A DNA stretch of 64,000 nucleotides from the NCBI GenBank assembly GCA_008360975.2, contig CM039188.1:24641944-24705943 (forward strand). Direction: 5' to 3'. Positions 63,201 through 64,000 of this stretch are shown here, in pieces. The stretch is from Lichenostomus cassidix. Taxonomy: Eukaryota > Chordata > Aves > Passeriformes > Meliphagidae. The position numbers and the translations under genes are program-made. Position 1 is the first letter of the stretch, and every line of letters begins with the position of its first letter. The notes under the pieces were generated by a model. That model was not told where the DNA came from, did not search any database, and was given only the letters and a program-made list of their open reading frames with translations.

Positions 63201-64000
63201 GTCAGAGCTGCTGGGAGTTCCTTCCTATTGCATTAACAACCAAAATATTGTGTGGTTTTTTATTGTTGTTGCAGTTTGTGTTGGTTTTGATTTTTTTTTT
63301 AATTAAATGCTGCTGCGGTGGAATTCCATGTGTGCAATTCTTCAAAGTTGACATAGCTGGAGGAATGGCAAATGATGATCCAGCCTCCCTGTTGTCAAAC
63401 CAGCCAGCCTTACAAAGTGAGCCTGGTGCTGTTTCCTTTCCTGTTGCCATTGATTTGTGAATCCATACTCATCAGAAAGTGTGATTTTGTTCTTGTTTCT
63501 CACTCTTCCCGTGAGCTGACTCTGACTGTTATTGTGTTTTGGATTTGGTTTCAGGTTCCAACTGAGATTTTATATCTTTGATACAGAGTGTGAATTTAAA
63601 AAAAAAAAAAGGAGAAGGAAAAAGCTGGTTTATGATGTCAGTGAGTCTTCTTGTAGTTTGAGGTGGCTTTCTAGCCTGGTCTACACACGTGTTTTTTCTT
63701 TCTGATTTATGTCTTTTAACCCCACAGTAACCATTGCAACTGTGCACTGCATTTCATGAGCACAAACTGGAAGGTGAATGTATGGGAGAGTTCATCTGCT
63801 CTGTACCCAAGCCCATGGAACAGCTCTTCTCTCACTGAACTGCATGCTGGGTTGTACCCTTGGTTCACCACACCATAATACATCTTTTTGTTTACAGAAA
63901 ATAAAGAGGAATGAGGGAGAGATGGACGAAAGCTGAAATTCAGGAACAGGGATTTTGGGATTGTTTCCCATGCACTACCTCTGCTTGATGCCTCTATTTC
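60236..64000. other. Non-coding DNA, nothing recognised
   Basis: Unique DNA with 13-base A runs at 61117-61129 and 63598-63610. Frames at 61506-61850, 62566-62868 and 63248-63460 show no domain features or supporting signals. Confidence 0.55.

Noticed and set aside
63248..63460. Frame with a Gly-Gly-Met-Ala segment that briefly recalled a PDZ-type loop
   Set aside because: No other PDZ strands or motif positions match.

Overview
This 64 kb window looks like non-coding DNA from a bird nuclear genome, most likely a neognath such as a songbird. It is AT-rich with scattered homopolymers, has no bacterial-style gene packing, and carries typical avian mobile-element debris: CR1 LINE fragments and a solo LTR of a bird endogenous retrovirus. 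I found no protein-coding gene, rRNA or tRNA that I can support. Every long open frame lacks a recognisable domain, and several of the longest depend on a TTG start. The window is best read as intergenic desert or the interior of a very large intron; the sequence alone does not decide which.

Layout. Positions 1-5,600 hold a pair of diverged direct repeats (about 841-1125 and 2376-2651), the least explained structure here. Positions 5,600-18,800 are unique AT-rich DNA with two degenerate MIR-like SINE remnants (about 11,080-11,170 and 15,600-15,710), a G-run cluster, and TAAT-rich stretches that could be conserved regulatory DNA. At 18,810-18,854 there is a compact hairpin with 19-bp arms and one mismatch. 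Positions 22,256-22,410 hold a small minisatellite fused to a TTTGGC hexamer array, and 28,477-28,520 a decamer repeat. A degenerate CR1 lies near 34.1-34.4 kb and a C/A-only tract at 37.7 kb. A 578-bp solo LTR (43,751-44,328) is bounded by an exact 5-bp target duplication and is followed by a cluster of POU/SOX-like motifs (45.2-45.5 kb). The right third has long poly-A/poly-T tracts, two exon-like segments with strong splice signals but no recognisable peptide, the longest open frame (51.9-52.3 kb), and three further CR1 remnants (about 56.0, 57.7 and 60.2 kb).

No genes act together here, so there is no operon or pathway to describe. Comparisons with CR1, MIR and LTR consensus sequences are from memory and by eye, not from an alignment program. 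I see no convincing sign of a new biological system. The most useful leads are the duplicated segment, the hairpin, the cleanly dated LTR insertion, and the candidate regulatory clusters.
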